28,132 nucleotides of DNA from Acidimicrobiia bacterium (GCA_022865365.1 JALHSW010000427.1:1-28132); one strand, 5' to 3'. Positions 7,446 to 15,567 are shown, counted from the first letter of the stretch. The notes: a model not told the origin generated them from the sequence alone. Numbers and translations: made by a program.

Positions 7446-8398
7446 CGGCGGCGTCTGCCGCACCGACCCTCGGGATCGATCTCGGCGGTACGAACCTGCG
7501 GATCGGTGTGGTCGACGCGGCAGGAGCGATCCTCGCCGAGGTACGTGACCCTGCGCCGTCCGAGGTCGACGCGCTGGTGCACGCGATCGGCGCGCAGGCC
7601 GACGACCTCGTTCCGGCGCACGGGGTCCGCGCGGTCGGCGTGGGCACGGCCGGATTGATCGATCACGATGGTGCCGTCCGCTACGCACCCAACCTCCCGA
7701 TGTTCGTCGACGTGCCGCTGCGCGCGCTGCTCGCGGAGCGGCTCACCCCACCCGTCGTGGTCGACAACGACGCGAACGCGGCCGCATGGGGCGAGCACTG
7801 TCACGGCGCCGCGCGCGGGACGAGCCACGCGCTCGTGATCACGCTGGGTACGGGAGTGGGCGGCGGCGTGATCGCCGACGGTCGGCTCTTCCGCGGCGCG
7901 CACGGGTTCGCGGCGGAGGTCGGTCACTGGCAGTTCGATCCGCACGGCCCCGACTGCGCGTGCGGCGAGGTAGGGCACTGGGAGGCGGTTGCGTCTGGTT
8001 CGGCACTCGGTCGTCTCGCCCGCGCTCGCGCCGAGCAGGGAACGGCACCCGGGGTGCTGGCCCGCGCCGGGGGCGACGCGGCCGCGGTGCGGGGGGAGCA
8101 CGCCGGCGAGTCGGCCGCGGCGGGCGAGGCGGACGGCATTGCGATCCTCGGCGAGTTCGCCGAGGTGGTCGCGTTGGGGTTCGCGGGTCTCGCGAACATC
8201 GTCGACCCTGAGCTGATCGTCGTCTCGGGCGGCCTCGTCGAGCTCGGGGACGTGCTGCTCGATCCGCTGCGGGCCGCGTTCCTCGGGCACCTCGAGGGGA
8301 GCGCGCACCGCCCCCCGGTCCCGATCGTCGCCGCCGAGCTCGGCGATGCCTCCGGCATGGTGGGAGCGGCCGCCCTCGCTCGTGACCTCACCCCGTGA
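7442..8398 (+). CDS. ROK-family glucokinase with an altered zinc site
   Basis: The protein is 318 aa, matching actinobacterial glucokinases such as Streptomyces GlkA (about 317 aa, from memory). The N-terminal phosphate-binding motif is LGIDLGGTNLRIGVVD. VDNDANAAAWGE contains the catalytic Asp. A GTGVGGGV nucleotide loop is followed by EVGHW with His162. The ROK cysteine cluster reads C172-A-C174-G-E-V-G-H179-W-E, so the third cysteine of the usual CxCGxxGCxE is His. The protein should phosphorylate glucose with ATP to glucose 6-phosphate in the cytoplasm. It has an Ala/Gly-rich insertion around residues 210-230. GTG start, overlapping the stop of the preceding gene by 4 nt. Confidence 0.85.
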   Translation: MTAASAAPTLGIDLGGTNLRIGVVDAAGAILAEVRDPAPSEVDALVHAIGAQADDLVPAHGVRAVGVGTAGLIDHDGAVRYAPNLPMFVDVPLRALLAERLTPPVVVDNDANAAAWGEHCHGAARGTSHALVITLGTGVGGGVIADGRLFRGAHGFAAEVGHWQFDPHGPDCACGEVGHWEAVASGSALGRLARARAEQGTAPGVLARAGGDAAAVRGEHAGESAAAGEADGIAILGEFAEVVALGFAGLANIVDPELIVVSGGLVELGDVLLDPLRAAFLGHLEGSAHRPPVPIVAAELGDASGMVGAAALARDLTP

Positions 8399-8408
8399 GG
8401 CCCGGACC

Positions 8409-9224
8409 GTGAAGCTGGGCCTGACGCTCCCGTCGTTCGTCGACGATCCCGCGGTGCCCCTCGCCGTGGCGAGCGCGGCCGACGAGGCGGGTTTGGACGG
8501 GATCTTCGTCTACGACCATCTGTTTCGACGGGCCGCCGACGGCACGCGACGCCCGGCATTGGAGAACGTCGCGTTGCTCGGTGCGGTCGCGGCCGCGACG
8601 ACGCGCATCGCAGTGGGCGCGCTCGTGTTCCGGGCCTGGACGCGGCCTCCGTCGTCACTGGCGTCGGCGGTCGCGACCGTGTCTCGAATCGCGCCCGGTC
8701 GTGTGGTCGCCGCGATCGGCGCCGGAGATTCCGAGAGCCGCGAGGAGAACGAGACGTTCGGCCTCGGGTTCGGCACGATGACCGAGCGCGTCGATCGCCT
8801 CACGGACGCTGTCTGTGCGACACGCGACCACGGAGCCCGGGTCTGGGTCGGCGGCAAGGCGCGGGCGGTCCGCGAGGTGGCTGCGGCCGAGGCCGACGGA
8901 TGGAGCGCGTGGGGTGGCTCGTCGGAGTGGTTCGAGACCACCGCTGGGGCAGTACGCGCCGCTGCGGTGCGCCCGTCGTTCGAGTGCACGTGGGGTGGCT
9001 TGATCGTGCTGGGCGAGGACGACGCGTCGGCCCGCATGAAGGCCGAGCGTCTCGGTGCGAGCGACGGCACGATCGTCGGCGGCCCCGCGACCCTCGCCCG
9101 TGCCGTCGACGAGTACGGGCGAGGCGGTGCCGACTGGGTGATCCTGGCCCCGGTCGACTCGCGTGACCCCGAGAACGCGATCCGTCTCGGTCACGAGGTC
9201 AAGGCCCGGTTGGTGACGGGCTAG
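8409..9224 (+). CDS. LLM-class (luciferase-like) flavin oxidoreductase, probably F420-dependent
   Basis: The protein is 271 aa from GTG 8409, where the first strand begins (VKLGLTLPSF); GTG 8382 is an in-frame alternative inside the glucokinase gene. The TIM-barrel signatures of the bacterial luciferase superfamily are present: AADEAGLDGIFVYDHL, ALLGAVAAATTRIAVGALVF, GRVVAAIGAGDSESREENE (the phosphate-binding region), VWVGGKARAVREVAAAEADG and GGPATLARAVDEY. Such proteins use FMN or F420; the family in actinobacteria is mostly F420-dependent, so F420 is inferred. It is on the short side for the family. The substrate is unknown. It starts 10 nt after glucokinase and ends the operon. Confidence 0.82.
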   Translation: MKLGLTLPSFVDDPAVPLAVASAADEAGLDGIFVYDHLFRRAADGTRRPALENVALLGAVAAATTRIAVGALVFRAWTRPPSSLASAVATVSRIAPGRVVAAIGAGDSESREENETFGLGFGTMTERVDRLTDAVCATRDHGARVWVGGKARAVREVAAAEADGWSAWGGSSEWFETTAGAVRAAAVRPSFECTWGGLIVLGEDDASARMKAERLGASDGTIVGGPATLARAVDEYGRGGADWVILAPVDSRDPENAIRLGHEVKARLVTG

Positions 9225-9229
9225 CGAAG

Positions 9230-9904
9230 CTAGGGCAGAGGATCGGCGGGCTCGGGAGTGGAGGAACGCTCGCCGAAGTACTCGAGCGCGCGCTCGGCAC
9301 CGATGACGACGAACAGGCCCTCGGCTTCTGCGGTGACGGTGTCGCCGGCGCGAAGCGTCGCGGCGGTCGTGATCCGTCGGCCGTCGATCCTCGCGGTGCG
9401 GGCGTGGAGGTGGAGCTCGGTGCCGAGTGGAGTGGGCTTGCGGTACCGGACGGTGAGTCGGGCGGTCATTCCGGGGTGCCCACTGATCGCGTTCGCCATC
9501 CCGAGGGCCTCGTCGAAAGCGAGCGCCACCCAACCTCCGTGCACGTATCCGGGCGGACCTTCGTAGGCGGCGCCGAAGCAGCCGTGGGCGATGACATGAT
9601 CATCGTGGAACTCGTACGCCAGCGGCGGCGCCACCGGATTGACTGAGCCGACGAGCGGGCTCCGTGGCAGGTAGTCCTCCTGGCGCCGCTCGTGGCGGGA
9701 TCGTTCGCCACCCGGTCGCGCTCCGGCATCGACGGCGCGTCCTCGCAGGTCTGCGACGGTGCGCTCGGTCGCGTCGGCGGCGTCGTCGAGAGCCCGATCG
9801 GTCGCGTCCTCCGTGGTGAGCACGGCGTCCACGAGGTGGCGCGTCGCCGCTGCGAGTCGGAGCCGTGCGGGCGTCGCGAACGTGGAGGCATCGGAAGAGG
9901 ACAC
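9230..9904 (-). CDS. PaaI-type hotdog thioesterase with an N-terminal helical extension
   Basis: The protein is 224 aa from GTG 9904. Residues 1-60 are a helical, charged segment (ATRHLVDAVLTTEDATDRAL). The hotdog domain follows, with GPPGYVHGGWVALAFDEALG (the HGG/D/E-type active-site helix), then MTARLTVRYRKPTPLGTELH and a final strand EAEGLFVVIG. This matches the 4HBT/PaaI acyl-CoA thioesterases, which hydrolyse acyl-CoA to free acid and CoA. It is 5 nt downstream of the crotonase gene, so the pair probably acts on the same acyl-CoA pool. An upstream extension to 10297 is a shadow over the crotonase gene. Confidence 0.85.
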   Translation of the reverse strand: MSSSDASTFATPARLRLAAATRHLVDAVLTTEDATDRALDDAADATERTVADLRGRAVDAGARPGGERSRHERRQEDYLPRSPLVGSVNPVAPPLAYEFHDDHVIAHGCFGAAYEGPPGYVHGGWVALAFDEALGMANAISGHPGMTARLTVRYRKPTPLGTELHLHARTARIDGRRITTAATLRAGDTVTAEAEGLFVVIGAERALEYFGERSSTPEPADPLP

Positions 9905-9909
9905 TGCGC

Positions 9910-10719
9910 TCAGCGACCCTTGTACGCCGGTGGGCGCTTCTCTGCGAACGCGCGTGGACCTTCCTGAGCGTCTTCGCTCGCGAACACCTCCCAACCGATC
10001 GTGTCCTGGTGCTGCATAGCTTCGGCATCCGACAGGTGCTCGGTCTCGCGCCAGGCGCGAAGGATCGCCTTGGTCGACAGCGGGCCGCACTCGGCGACCT
10101 GTGCGGCGACGGCGCGTGCGACCGGGAGTGCCTGGCCGTCGGGGACGACACGGCCGATCAAGCCGATCTGCTGGGCCTCGAGCGCGGTGACGGGCCGGGC
10201 CGAGAGCAGGATGTCCATGGCGATGGTGTACGGGATCTGACGGGGGAGGCGACACGCGGATCCGCCGAGCGGGAACAGGGCCCGTCGCGCCTCCCACACG
10301 CCGAAGATCGCGCCTTCACCGGCGATCCGGATGTCAGTGCCCTGGAGCATCTCGGTGCCGCCGGCGACGGCGTAGCCCTCGACCGCGGCGATCATGGGCT
10401 TCGAGCAGCGGTAGTCGCGCAAGAGGCCTTTCCAGTGAATGTTCGGCTCCTCGGTCATCCGTCGCTCGACGTACTCGCTGCGCGGCTGGCTCATCGAGAC
10501 GAGGTCCATGCCAGACGAGAACGCGCCGCCGGCGCCGGTCAGGATCGCGACCCGCACGTCATCCGTGTCGTCGACGTAGGAGTACCCGTCGGCGAGGCCG
10601 ACCAGCATCGCCGCGCTCAGCGCATTCTTCTTCTCGGGTCGGTTCATCGTGATGATCACGACCGCGCCGTCACGCTCGATCGTGCAGTCGTCGGTCGAGA
10701 TCGAGAGCGTCTCGGGCAC
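9910..10719 (-). CDS. Enoyl-CoA hydratase/isomerase (crotonase) family protein
   Basis: The protein is 269 aa, full length for the family. NRPEKKNALSAAML near residue 30 and GAGGAFSSGMDLVSM give the oxyanion-hole loop. VEGYAVAGGTEMLQGTD holds Glu123, and FGVWEARRALFP holds Glu143. The 20-residue spacing matches the two catalytic glutamates of enoyl-CoA hydratase, so an active hydratase is likely. The C-terminal helix ends in the family's EGPRAFAEKRPPAYKGR signature. The GTG start at 10719 is fixed by a perfect AGGAGG 5 nt upstream. The long upstream extension in this frame runs through the HAD gene and is not real. Confidence 0.9.
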   Translation of the reverse strand: MPETLSISTDDCTIERDGAVVIITMNRPEKKNALSAAMLVGLADGYSYVDDTDDVRVAILTGAGGAFSSGMDLVSMSQPRSEYVERRMTEEPNIHWKGLLRDYRCSKPMIAAVEGYAVAGGTEMLQGTDIRIAGEGAIFGVWEARRALFPLGGSACRLPRQIPYTIAMDILLSARPVTALEAQQIGLIGRVVPDGQALPVARAVAAQVAECGPLSTKAILRAWRETEHLSDAEAMQHQDTIGWEVFASEDAQEGPRAFAEKRPPAYKGR

Positions 10720-10724
10720 GGGGG

Positions 10725-10730
10725 GCCTCC
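10725..10730 (-). promoter_or_regulatory. Strong ribosome binding site AGGAGG
   Basis: Read on minus, AGGAGG lies 5 nt before GTG 10719. It is a perfect Shine-Dalgarno sequence, in contrast to the leaderless starts elsewhere in the window, and it fixes the crotonase start. Confidence 0.85.
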
Positions 10731-10747
10731 TGGGGCTGCGTTCGCCG

Positions 10748-10753
10748 ATCCTA
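10748..10753 (-). promoter_or_regulatory. Candidate -10 box TAGGAT for the crotonase-thioesterase pair
   Basis: TAGGAT on minus lies 28 nt upstream of the GTG at 10719, leaving a short leader that contains the AGGAGG site. No convincing -35 box is visible. Confidence 0.4.
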
Positions 10754-10795
10754 CGGTCCCGGGGATACGGGCGGTCCTGGGAGACAGGCGGCGCG

Positions 10796-11509
10796 CTAGG
10801 CGAGGAGCGCGACGATGCCGGCGAGCGCGGTGACGCGTGCGCACTCGGTGTCGGGGTGGAAGTCGTACGGGTCGACGAGCACGGGTCGCACCCCGGCGGC
10901 GAGTGCCCCTTCGACGTCGGAGGCCGGGGTGTCGCCGACGTGGATCGCCGCTCCCGGTGCCACCTGGAGCGCTTCGAGCGCGAGATGGAAGATCGCGGGG
11001 TCGGGTTTGGCCACCCCCACGACGCCGGAGTCCAGCACGACGTGCACCTCGACGCCCGCACCCGGGCCGAGCTGACAGATGCCATCGCTCCGGAGCTGCT
11101 CCTCGACGGTCCCGTCGGCGTTCGACACGATCCCGAGGCGCATGCCCCGATCGGCGATCGCTTGCAACGCGTCGCGTGCACCCGGGATCTGACGGGTCCA
11201 GACGCCACCTCGAGCGAACTCGGCGAGCAGCACCAGCGTGGCCTCGTCGAGACGGTCATGGGGGACGCCGCACACGCGTGCGTACGCGCGGTTGTACCGG
11301 TGCCAGATACTCGCGCCGTCACCGTGGTGGCCGACTGGCGCATGATCTCCCAGCGCGGCGATCCCGGCGTAGTGGGCACGGTCGAGATCGGCGGGATCGG
11401 CGACGATGTCGAGGCGGCTGAGCGCGCCGAGCATTCGGGCGTGGTCGGGCAGATGAAACACCCCACCCACGTCGAGGAGCACTGCTTCGACGTCGGCCAC
11501 GGGGAACAT
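10796..11509 (-). CDS. HAD-superfamily hydrolase (haloacid-dehalogenase-like phosphatase)
   Basis: The protein is 237 aa. HAD motif I is LLDVGGVF, with the nucleophile Asp but Gly at the usual second Asp (a DxGG variant seen in some dehalogenase-like members). A helical cap domain follows at about residues 20-95. Motif II is IVSNAD, motif III is the Lys in GVAKPDPAIF, and motif IV is HVGDTPASDVEGA. It probably hydrolyses a small phosphate ester, though the motif I variant leaves a dehalogenase-type activity possible. The start is uncertain: ATG 11509, or GTG 11500, which has a CAAGAT box 7 nt upstream in the leaderless style. It sits 76 nt upstream of the crotonase gene on the same strand. 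Confidence 0.82.
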   Translation of the reverse strand: MFPVADVEAVLLDVGGVFHLPDHARMLGALSRLDIVADPADLDRAHYAGIAALGDHAPVGHHGDGASIWHRYNRAYARVCGVPHDRLDEATLVLLAEFARGGVWTRQIPGARDALQAIADRGMRLGIVSNADGTVEEQLRSDGICQLGPGAGVEVHVVLDSGVVGVAKPDPAIFHLALEALQVAPGAAIHVGDTPASDVEGALAAGVRPVLVDPYDFHPDTECARVTALAGIVALLA

Positions 11510-11567
11510 CTTGGTCGCGCTCGTGCGCCCAGCCCATATCGCATCGGGTGCGGAGAAGGGCCGCTGG

Positions 11568-11573
11568 TACCGT
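11568..11573 (+). promoter_or_regulatory. -10 box TACCGT upstream of alaC
   Basis: TACCGT ends 8 nt before ATG 11582 (the putative leader ORF) and 70 nt before the likely alaC ATG at 11644. The spacing to 11582 equals that of the leaderless promoters of plsC and of the channel gene. Confidence 0.5.
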
Positions 11574-11581
11574 GCTCAGTG

Positions 11582-11644
11582 ATGGAGATGCAGCGGAGGC
11601 GGGGCCGGACGGCCGGGACGCCAGAGCGGACTCGACCCGAGTGA
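11582..11644 (+). CDS. Possible 20-residue Arg-rich leader peptide coupled to alaC
   Basis: ATG 11582 opens a 20-codon frame reading MEMQRRRGRTAGTPERTRPE and ending in TGA at 11642-11644. That TGA shares its last base with the alaC ATG (TGATG), an arrangement that allows translational coupling or reinitiation. Six of the 20 residues are Arg. The ATG is placed as a leaderless start after TACCGT. It may be chance: the frame is short and I cannot test conservation. An in-frame upstream GTG for alaC (11572) is the rival explanation. Confidence 0.35.
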   Translation: MEMQRRRGRTAGTPERTRPE

Positions 11645-12819
11645 TGGAATTTCGTCGGATCAACGCGCTGCCGCCGTACGTCTTCGCGACGATCGATGCG
11701 CTCAAGATGGAGTCGCGGCGCTCCGGCATCGATGTCGTCGACCTGGGATTCGGCAACCCCGACCTGCCGCCGTCCGACATCGCCATCGACAAGCTGTGCG
11801 AGGCGGTGCGGAACCCGCGGAACCACCGCTACTCCGCGAGCCGCGGGATCCCGAAGCTGCGGCTGGCCATCACCGACCTCTACCGGCGCAAGTTCGGTGT
11901 CGAGCTCGACCCCGACACCCAGGCGTGCACCACCATCGGGGCCAAGGAGGGCTTCTCCCATCTGATGTGGGTGCTCCTCGGACCTGGCGATGCGGCGATG
12001 GTGCCGAGCCCGTCGTACCCGATCCACATCTGGGGTCCGCTGTTCGCCGGCGCGGAGGTGCGCCACGTGCGCCTCGGTGGTGAGCACGACTTCTTCGAGA
12101 ACCTGCTCGAGGCATGGGAGGACTCCTGGCCGCGTCCGAAGGTGATCGTGCTGTCGTTCCCGCACAACCCGACCACTGCCTGTGTCGACCTGGCGTTCAT
12201 GGCGCGCATGGTCGACTTCGCCCGGGAGCACGAGGTGCTTCTGGTCCACGATTTTGCCTACGCCGACCTCGGGTTCGACGGGTACGACCCGCCGTCGATC
12301 CTGCAGGTCCCCGGAGCGGAGGAGGTCGCGGTCGAGCTGTACTCGCTCACGAAGTCGTTCTCGATGGCGGGATGGCGCATGGGGTTCCTGCTCGGCAACG
12401 CCGAGGTGGTTGCGGCCCTGGCGAGGCTCAAGAGCTACCTCGACTACGGCACGTTCCAGCCGGTGCAGATCGCGGCGACGGTCGCGATGAACGAGACACC
12501 CGACTTCCCGCTCGAGGTCAACGCCGTCTACCGGAGCCGACGCGACGCGCTCGTGGACGGCTTGGTGCGGGCGGGCTGGGAGGTCGAAGCACCCAGGGGC
12601 ACGATGTTCGTCTGGGCACCGATCCCGCCGGCGTACGAGGAGCTCGGCAGCCTCGATTTCGCGAAGATTCTTGTGCGCGACGCGCAGGTGGCCGTCTCAC
12701 CGGGGATGGGCTTCGGGCCCGGCGGCGAGGGGCACGTCCGTTTCGCGCTCGTCGAGAACGAGCAGCGGATCGGCCAGGCCACCCGCAACATCAGGCGAGC
12801 GCTGACCAAGCTCGGATAG
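11644..12819 (+). CDS. alaC: AlaC-type glutamate-pyruvate aminotransferase (PLP, fold type I)
   Basis: The protein is 391 aa. It begins FRRINALPPYVFATIDALKM, closely resembling the start of E. coli AlaC (RLPPYVF). Other family marks are DLGFGNPDLPP, HRYSASRGIPKLRLAI, IGAKEGFSHLM, PSPSYPIHIWG, the SFPHNPTT segment with the PLP-contacting Asn, DFAYADLGFDGY, and the PLP lysine K237 in SLTKSFSMAGWRMGF. The reaction is amino-group transfer between glutamate and pyruvate, forming alanine; some relatives act in lysine or methionine metabolism, so the exact substrate is inferred. The start could be GTG 11641 or GTG 11572, both in frame. It is divergent from the HAD gene. Confidence 0.87.
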   Translation: MEFRRINALPPYVFATIDALKMESRRSGIDVVDLGFGNPDLPPSDIAIDKLCEAVRNPRNHRYSASRGIPKLRLAITDLYRRKFGVELDPDTQACTTIGAKEGFSHLMWVLLGPGDAAMVPSPSYPIHIWGPLFAGAEVRHVRLGGEHDFFENLLEAWEDSWPRPKVIVLSFPHNPTTACVDLAFMARMVDFAREHEVLLVHDFAYADLGFDGYDPPSILQVPGAEEVAVELYSLTKSFSMAGWRMGFLLGNAEVVAALARLKSYLDYGTFQPVQIAATVAMNETPDFPLEVNAVYRSRRDALVDGLVRAGWEVEAPRGTMFVWAPIPPAYEELGSLDFAKILVRDAQVAVSPGMGFGPGGEGHVRFALVENEQRIGQATRNIRRALTKLG

Positions 12820-12845
12820 CCCTCGTAACGTCTTGGCGGCGGTCG

Positions 12846-12851
12846 TAGTCT
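12846..12851 (+). promoter_or_regulatory. Leaderless -10 box TAGTCT for plsC
   Basis: TAGTCT ends 8 nt before ATG 12860, within the 40-nt gap after alaC. It indicates plsC can be transcribed on its own, without an untranslated leader. Confidence 0.55.
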
Positions 12852-12859
12852 GACCTCCG

Positions 12860-13564
12860 ATGCTCTACTGGGCGATCAAAGTCGCGTTGACGCCGGTGCT
12901 TCGGGTCACCTACCGGGTGCGGGTCGAGGGCCGTGAGCACCTCCCCAAGCGCGGTCCGGTGATCTTGGCTGCGAACCACCGCTCGTTCCTCGATTCGATC
13001 TTCCTGCCGCTCGTCATCGGGCGGCGGGTGACGTTCGTAGCCAAGGCCGAGTACTTCGACGACCGCAAGACCGCATGGTTCTTCCGTGGTATTGGACAGA
13101 TTCCGATCCGACGCTCGGGCGGTCGCGCGAGCGAGGGCGCGCTGGACGCGGCGACCGGGGTGCTCGAAGACGGAGGCGTCTTCGGCATCTACCCCGAGGG
13201 GACGCGGACGCGGGACGGCTATACGCACCGCGGTCATACCGGCGTCGCGCGACTGGCGCGCCGCACGGGCGCACCGATCATTCCGGTCGGTCTCGTCGGC
13301 ACGGACGAATGTCAGCCGACAGACAGGAAGCGGCCCCGTCTGTTCCGCAGCGTCGCGTTGCGCTTCGGAACGCCCATCGCGCCGGATCGTTACGCGGAGA
13401 GCGACGACGGGCTCGCGCTCCGCCAGATCACTGACGAGGTCATGTTCGAGATCGTCCAGCTCTGTGGCTGCTACGACTACCGAGACACGTACGCGACGAA
13501 GAAGGCCGAAGACCTACCGACCGAGCCGGCCCAGATGCCGACGCTGACGGCGACCGCCGCTTAG
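12860..13564 (+). CDS. 1-acyl-sn-glycerol-3-phosphate acyltransferase family protein (PlsC)
   Basis: The protein is 234 aa, full length for the family. The acyltransferase HX4D motif is NHRSFLDS, with His40 and Asp45. The glycerol-phosphate-binding motif is GIYPEGTRTRDG, and PIIPVGLVGTDE is the fourth block. A hydrophobic N-terminus (YWAIKVALTPVLRVTY) suggests membrane association. It should move an acyl chain from acyl-CoA or acyl-ACP onto lysophosphatidate, making phosphatidate for membrane lipids. Mycobacteria have a similar gene (Rv2182c, from memory) near pimB'. The C-terminus after residue 200 is hydrophilic. The stop overlaps the glpK stop by 4 nt (convergent). Confidence 0.87.
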   Translation: MLYWAIKVALTPVLRVTYRVRVEGREHLPKRGPVILAANHRSFLDSIFLPLVIGRRVTFVAKAEYFDDRKTAWFFRGIGQIPIRRSGGRASEGALDAATGVLEDGGVFGIYPEGTRTRDGYTHRGHTGVARLARRTGAPIIPVGLVGTDECQPTDRKRPRLFRSVALRFGTPIAPDRYAESDDGLALRQITDEVMFEIVQLCGCYDYRDTYATKKAEDLPTEPAQMPTLTATAA

Positions 13565-15048
13565 CGCGCCCAGCCGCGCGCCCGTTCCACCGCGCGCTTC
13601 CACTCAACGTGGCGGCGAGCGACCTCGTCGGCAGGCATCGCGGGCGTGTACGCCGCTTCCTCGGTCCAGGCCGATGCAGCATCGGCTGGTGAGTCCCACA
13701 CGCCTTCGGCGATGCCGGCGAGATACGCGGCCCCGAGTGCGGTCGTCTCCTGTACCGCGGGGCGACGCACCGGTACGTCGAGCACGTCGGCCTGGAGCTG
13801 GCAGAGCAGGTCCATGACACTCGCGCCGCCGTCGGCGCGGAGCTCGGTGATCTCGCGGCCCGAGGCCGCGGTCATGGCGTCGACGACGTCACGCGTCTGC
13901 CATGCCATCGCTTCGACGACGGCGCGCGCCAGATGGGCACGACCGGTGCCGCGCGTGAGGCCGAGCACGGTGCCGCGCGCGTATGGGTCCCACCACGGCG
14001 AACCCAGCCCGGTGAACGCGGGCACCAGCACGACGCCACCGGTATCGGGGACGCTCTCGGCGAGCGGGCCGATCTCGGCGGCCTCGGTGATGATGCCCAG
14101 ACCGTCGCGTAGCCACTGGACGGCTGCGCCGGTGACGAAGATCGCGCCCTCGAGCGCGTAGGTGATCGCGTCACCGAGCTGCCAGGCGACGGTCGTGAGC
14201 AGACCCTCGACCGGGTCGGGGTGCGCGTCTCCGAGGTTCATCAGCACGAACGAACCGGTCCCATAGGTGTTCTTCGTAATCCCCGGCTCGAAGCATGCTT
14301 GACCGAAGAGCGCGGCCTGTTGGTCTCCCGCGATGCCCGCCACGGGCACGCTGAGCCCCGCGGCGCAGTCGGGGCGCGTCGTGCCGAAGCGGCCGCTGCT
14401 CGGCATCACTACGGGGAGGCACGAGCGCGGGACGCCGAAGACGTCGAGGAGCTCGTCGGACCAGGCGAGGGTGTCGAGGTCGTAGAGGAGGGTGCGGCTT
14501 GCGTTCGACGGGTCGGTCGCGTGCACGCCACCCTCGGCGCCGCCGGTGAGACGCCAGAGGATCCAGGAGTCGACCGTGCCGAAGGCGAGGTCGGGGCCTG
14601 CGTCGACCTCTCCGGTCGTGAAGAGCCACTCGAGCTTCGTGCCCGAGAAGTACGGGTCGAGGACGAGTCCGGTCCGGGCTCGCACGAGGGGCTCGACGTC
14701 GCTGTCGCGCAGCTGGTCACACCGGATCGCGGTGCGACGGTCCTGCCAGACGATCGCGCGGTGGGGGAGCGCGCCGTTCGTCCGGTCCCACACGACGGTG
14801 GTCTCGCGCTGGTTGGTGATACCGATCGCCGCGACCGTCACGCCCTCGCGGTCGAGGCGCTCGGCAACGTCGCCGAGCGTCTCGACGGTCGCCGTCCAGA
14901 TCTCGTCTGCGTCGTGCTCGACCCAGCCCGGGCGCGGGAAGTGCTGGGGGAACTCGCGGTACGCCCACGCCCTCCGAAGGCCCGTCTCGTCGATGGCGAG
15001 GGTCCGGACGCCGGTTGTGCCGGCGTCGATCGCCAGCACGACGGGCAT
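13561..15048 (-). CDS. glpK: Glycerol kinase
   Basis: The protein is 495 aa, the normal size. FGGY-family blocks run in order: LAIDAGTTGVRTLAID (the usual start is DQGTTSSR, so the phosphate loop is slightly divergent), PGWVEHDADEIW, ITNQRETTVVWDR, AIVWQDRRTA, GLVLDPYFSGTKLEWL (strongly GlpK-specific), SNASRTLLYDLDTL, GIAGDQQAALFGQ, KNTYGTGSFVLMN, VPAFTGLGSPWWDPYARGTV and ELRADGGASVMDLLCQLQAD. It phosphorylates glycerol with ATP to sn-glycerol 3-phosphate, the substrate feeding the glycerolipid path in which PlsC acts. It directly follows the small minus-strand gene with no intervening base, so the two form an operon. No glpF or glpD is nearby. Confidence 0.92.
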   Translation of the reverse strand: MPVVLAIDAGTTGVRTLAIDETGLRRAWAYREFPQHFPRPGWVEHDADEIWTATVETLGDVAERLDREGVTVAAIGITNQRETTVVWDRTNGALPHRAIVWQDRRTAIRCDQLRDSDVEPLVRARTGLVLDPYFSGTKLEWLFTTGEVDAGPDLAFGTVDSWILWRLTGGAEGGVHATDPSNASRTLLYDLDTLAWSDELLDVFGVPRSCLPVVMPSSGRFGTTRPDCAAGLSVPVAGIAGDQQAALFGQACFEPGITKNTYGTGSFVLMNLGDAHPDPVEGLLTTVAWQLGDAITYALEGAIFVTGAAVQWLRDGLGIITEAAEIGPLAESVPDTGGVVLVPAFTGLGSPWWDPYARGTVLGLTRGTGRAHLARAVVEAMAWQTRDVVDAMTAASGREITELRADGGASVMDLLCQLQADVLDVPVRRPAVQETTALGAAYLAGIAEGVWDSPADAASAWTEEAAYTPAMPADEVARRHVEWKRAVERARGWAR

Positions 15049-15567
15049 CTAGCGGGAACCCCAAAATGTCTCGGCTGCGGCGCGCTCGGCCTCCTCGGGC
15101 GACGGCGCGGTCCGAGATCCCGCCATGGGGGGCCGGCCGGTCTCTGCGCCGATGCCCACGGTCACGGGCGCGTCGCCCGGCGACGTAACGCGAGCCGTGA
15201 GGGCACGGCCCATGGCGCGCTGGCTCGGTCGGAACTCGAGCACGAGCCGGGTGTCGTTCTCGCCGCGCAGGACGACCTGGAACAGCGTCGGTCGGCGGCG
15301 GGTGCGCTCCAAGGCGAAGAACTCGTAGCGCTTGCCCAGCACGAGGTCGGTCGGGCCGACTCGGCCGCGAGGTCCGCTGCCGCGCCGCTCGAACACGAGC
15401 AGGCGACGGTCGGTGAGCGCGACGAGGTACTGATGGCGGGTGAGGAACAGCAGTGCCACGCCGTCTCGCATGCGGGTGGCCCAGGCCATACCGACACGGA
15501 CCACCTGCTCGTCCGCTGCGGACACAGACTCCGCCGCGTCGCGGGCGCGTCGTTTCGCTCTTCGCAC
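15049..15567 (-). CDS. Unknown 172-aa protein with a PH-like beta-rich core
   Basis: The protein starts at GTG 15567, preceded at 7 nt by TATCCT. It opens with a basic, Ala/Arg-rich helix (VRRAKRRARDAAESVSAADE). A run of beta strands follows (YLVALTDRRLLVFERRG, GKRYEFFALERTR, TLFQVVLRGENDTRLVLEFR), a pattern like the bacterial PH-type domains found in small actinobacterial proteins. The tail is disordered and acidic (TAPSPEEAERAAAETFWGSR). I recognise no family with certainty. The stop codon abuts the glpK ATG (0 nt gap), which indicates translational coupling, and it is divergent from pfkA. A role in sensing or tethering is speculation. Confidence 0.65.
   Translation of the reverse strand: MRRAKRRARDAAESVSAADEQVVRVGMAWATRMRDGVALLFLTRHQYLVALTDRRLLVFERRGSGPRGRVGPTDLVLGKRYEFFALERTRRRPTLFQVVLRGENDTRLVLEFRPSQRAMGRALTARVTSPGDAPVTVGIGAETGRPPMAGSRTAPSPEEAERAAAETFWGSR

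Noticed and set aside
9221..9233. CTAGC-GAA-GCTAG palindrome holding both convergent TAG stops
   Set aside because: The 5-bp stem with a 3-nt loop and no T-run is too weak for a terminator, and the symmetry follows largely from two facing TAG codons.
9910..12249. A 779-codon open frame on minus
   Set aside because: Only 9910-10719 is a real gene (crotonase). The upstream part runs across the HAD and alaC genes and reads as Arg/Ser/Pro-rich shadow sequence.
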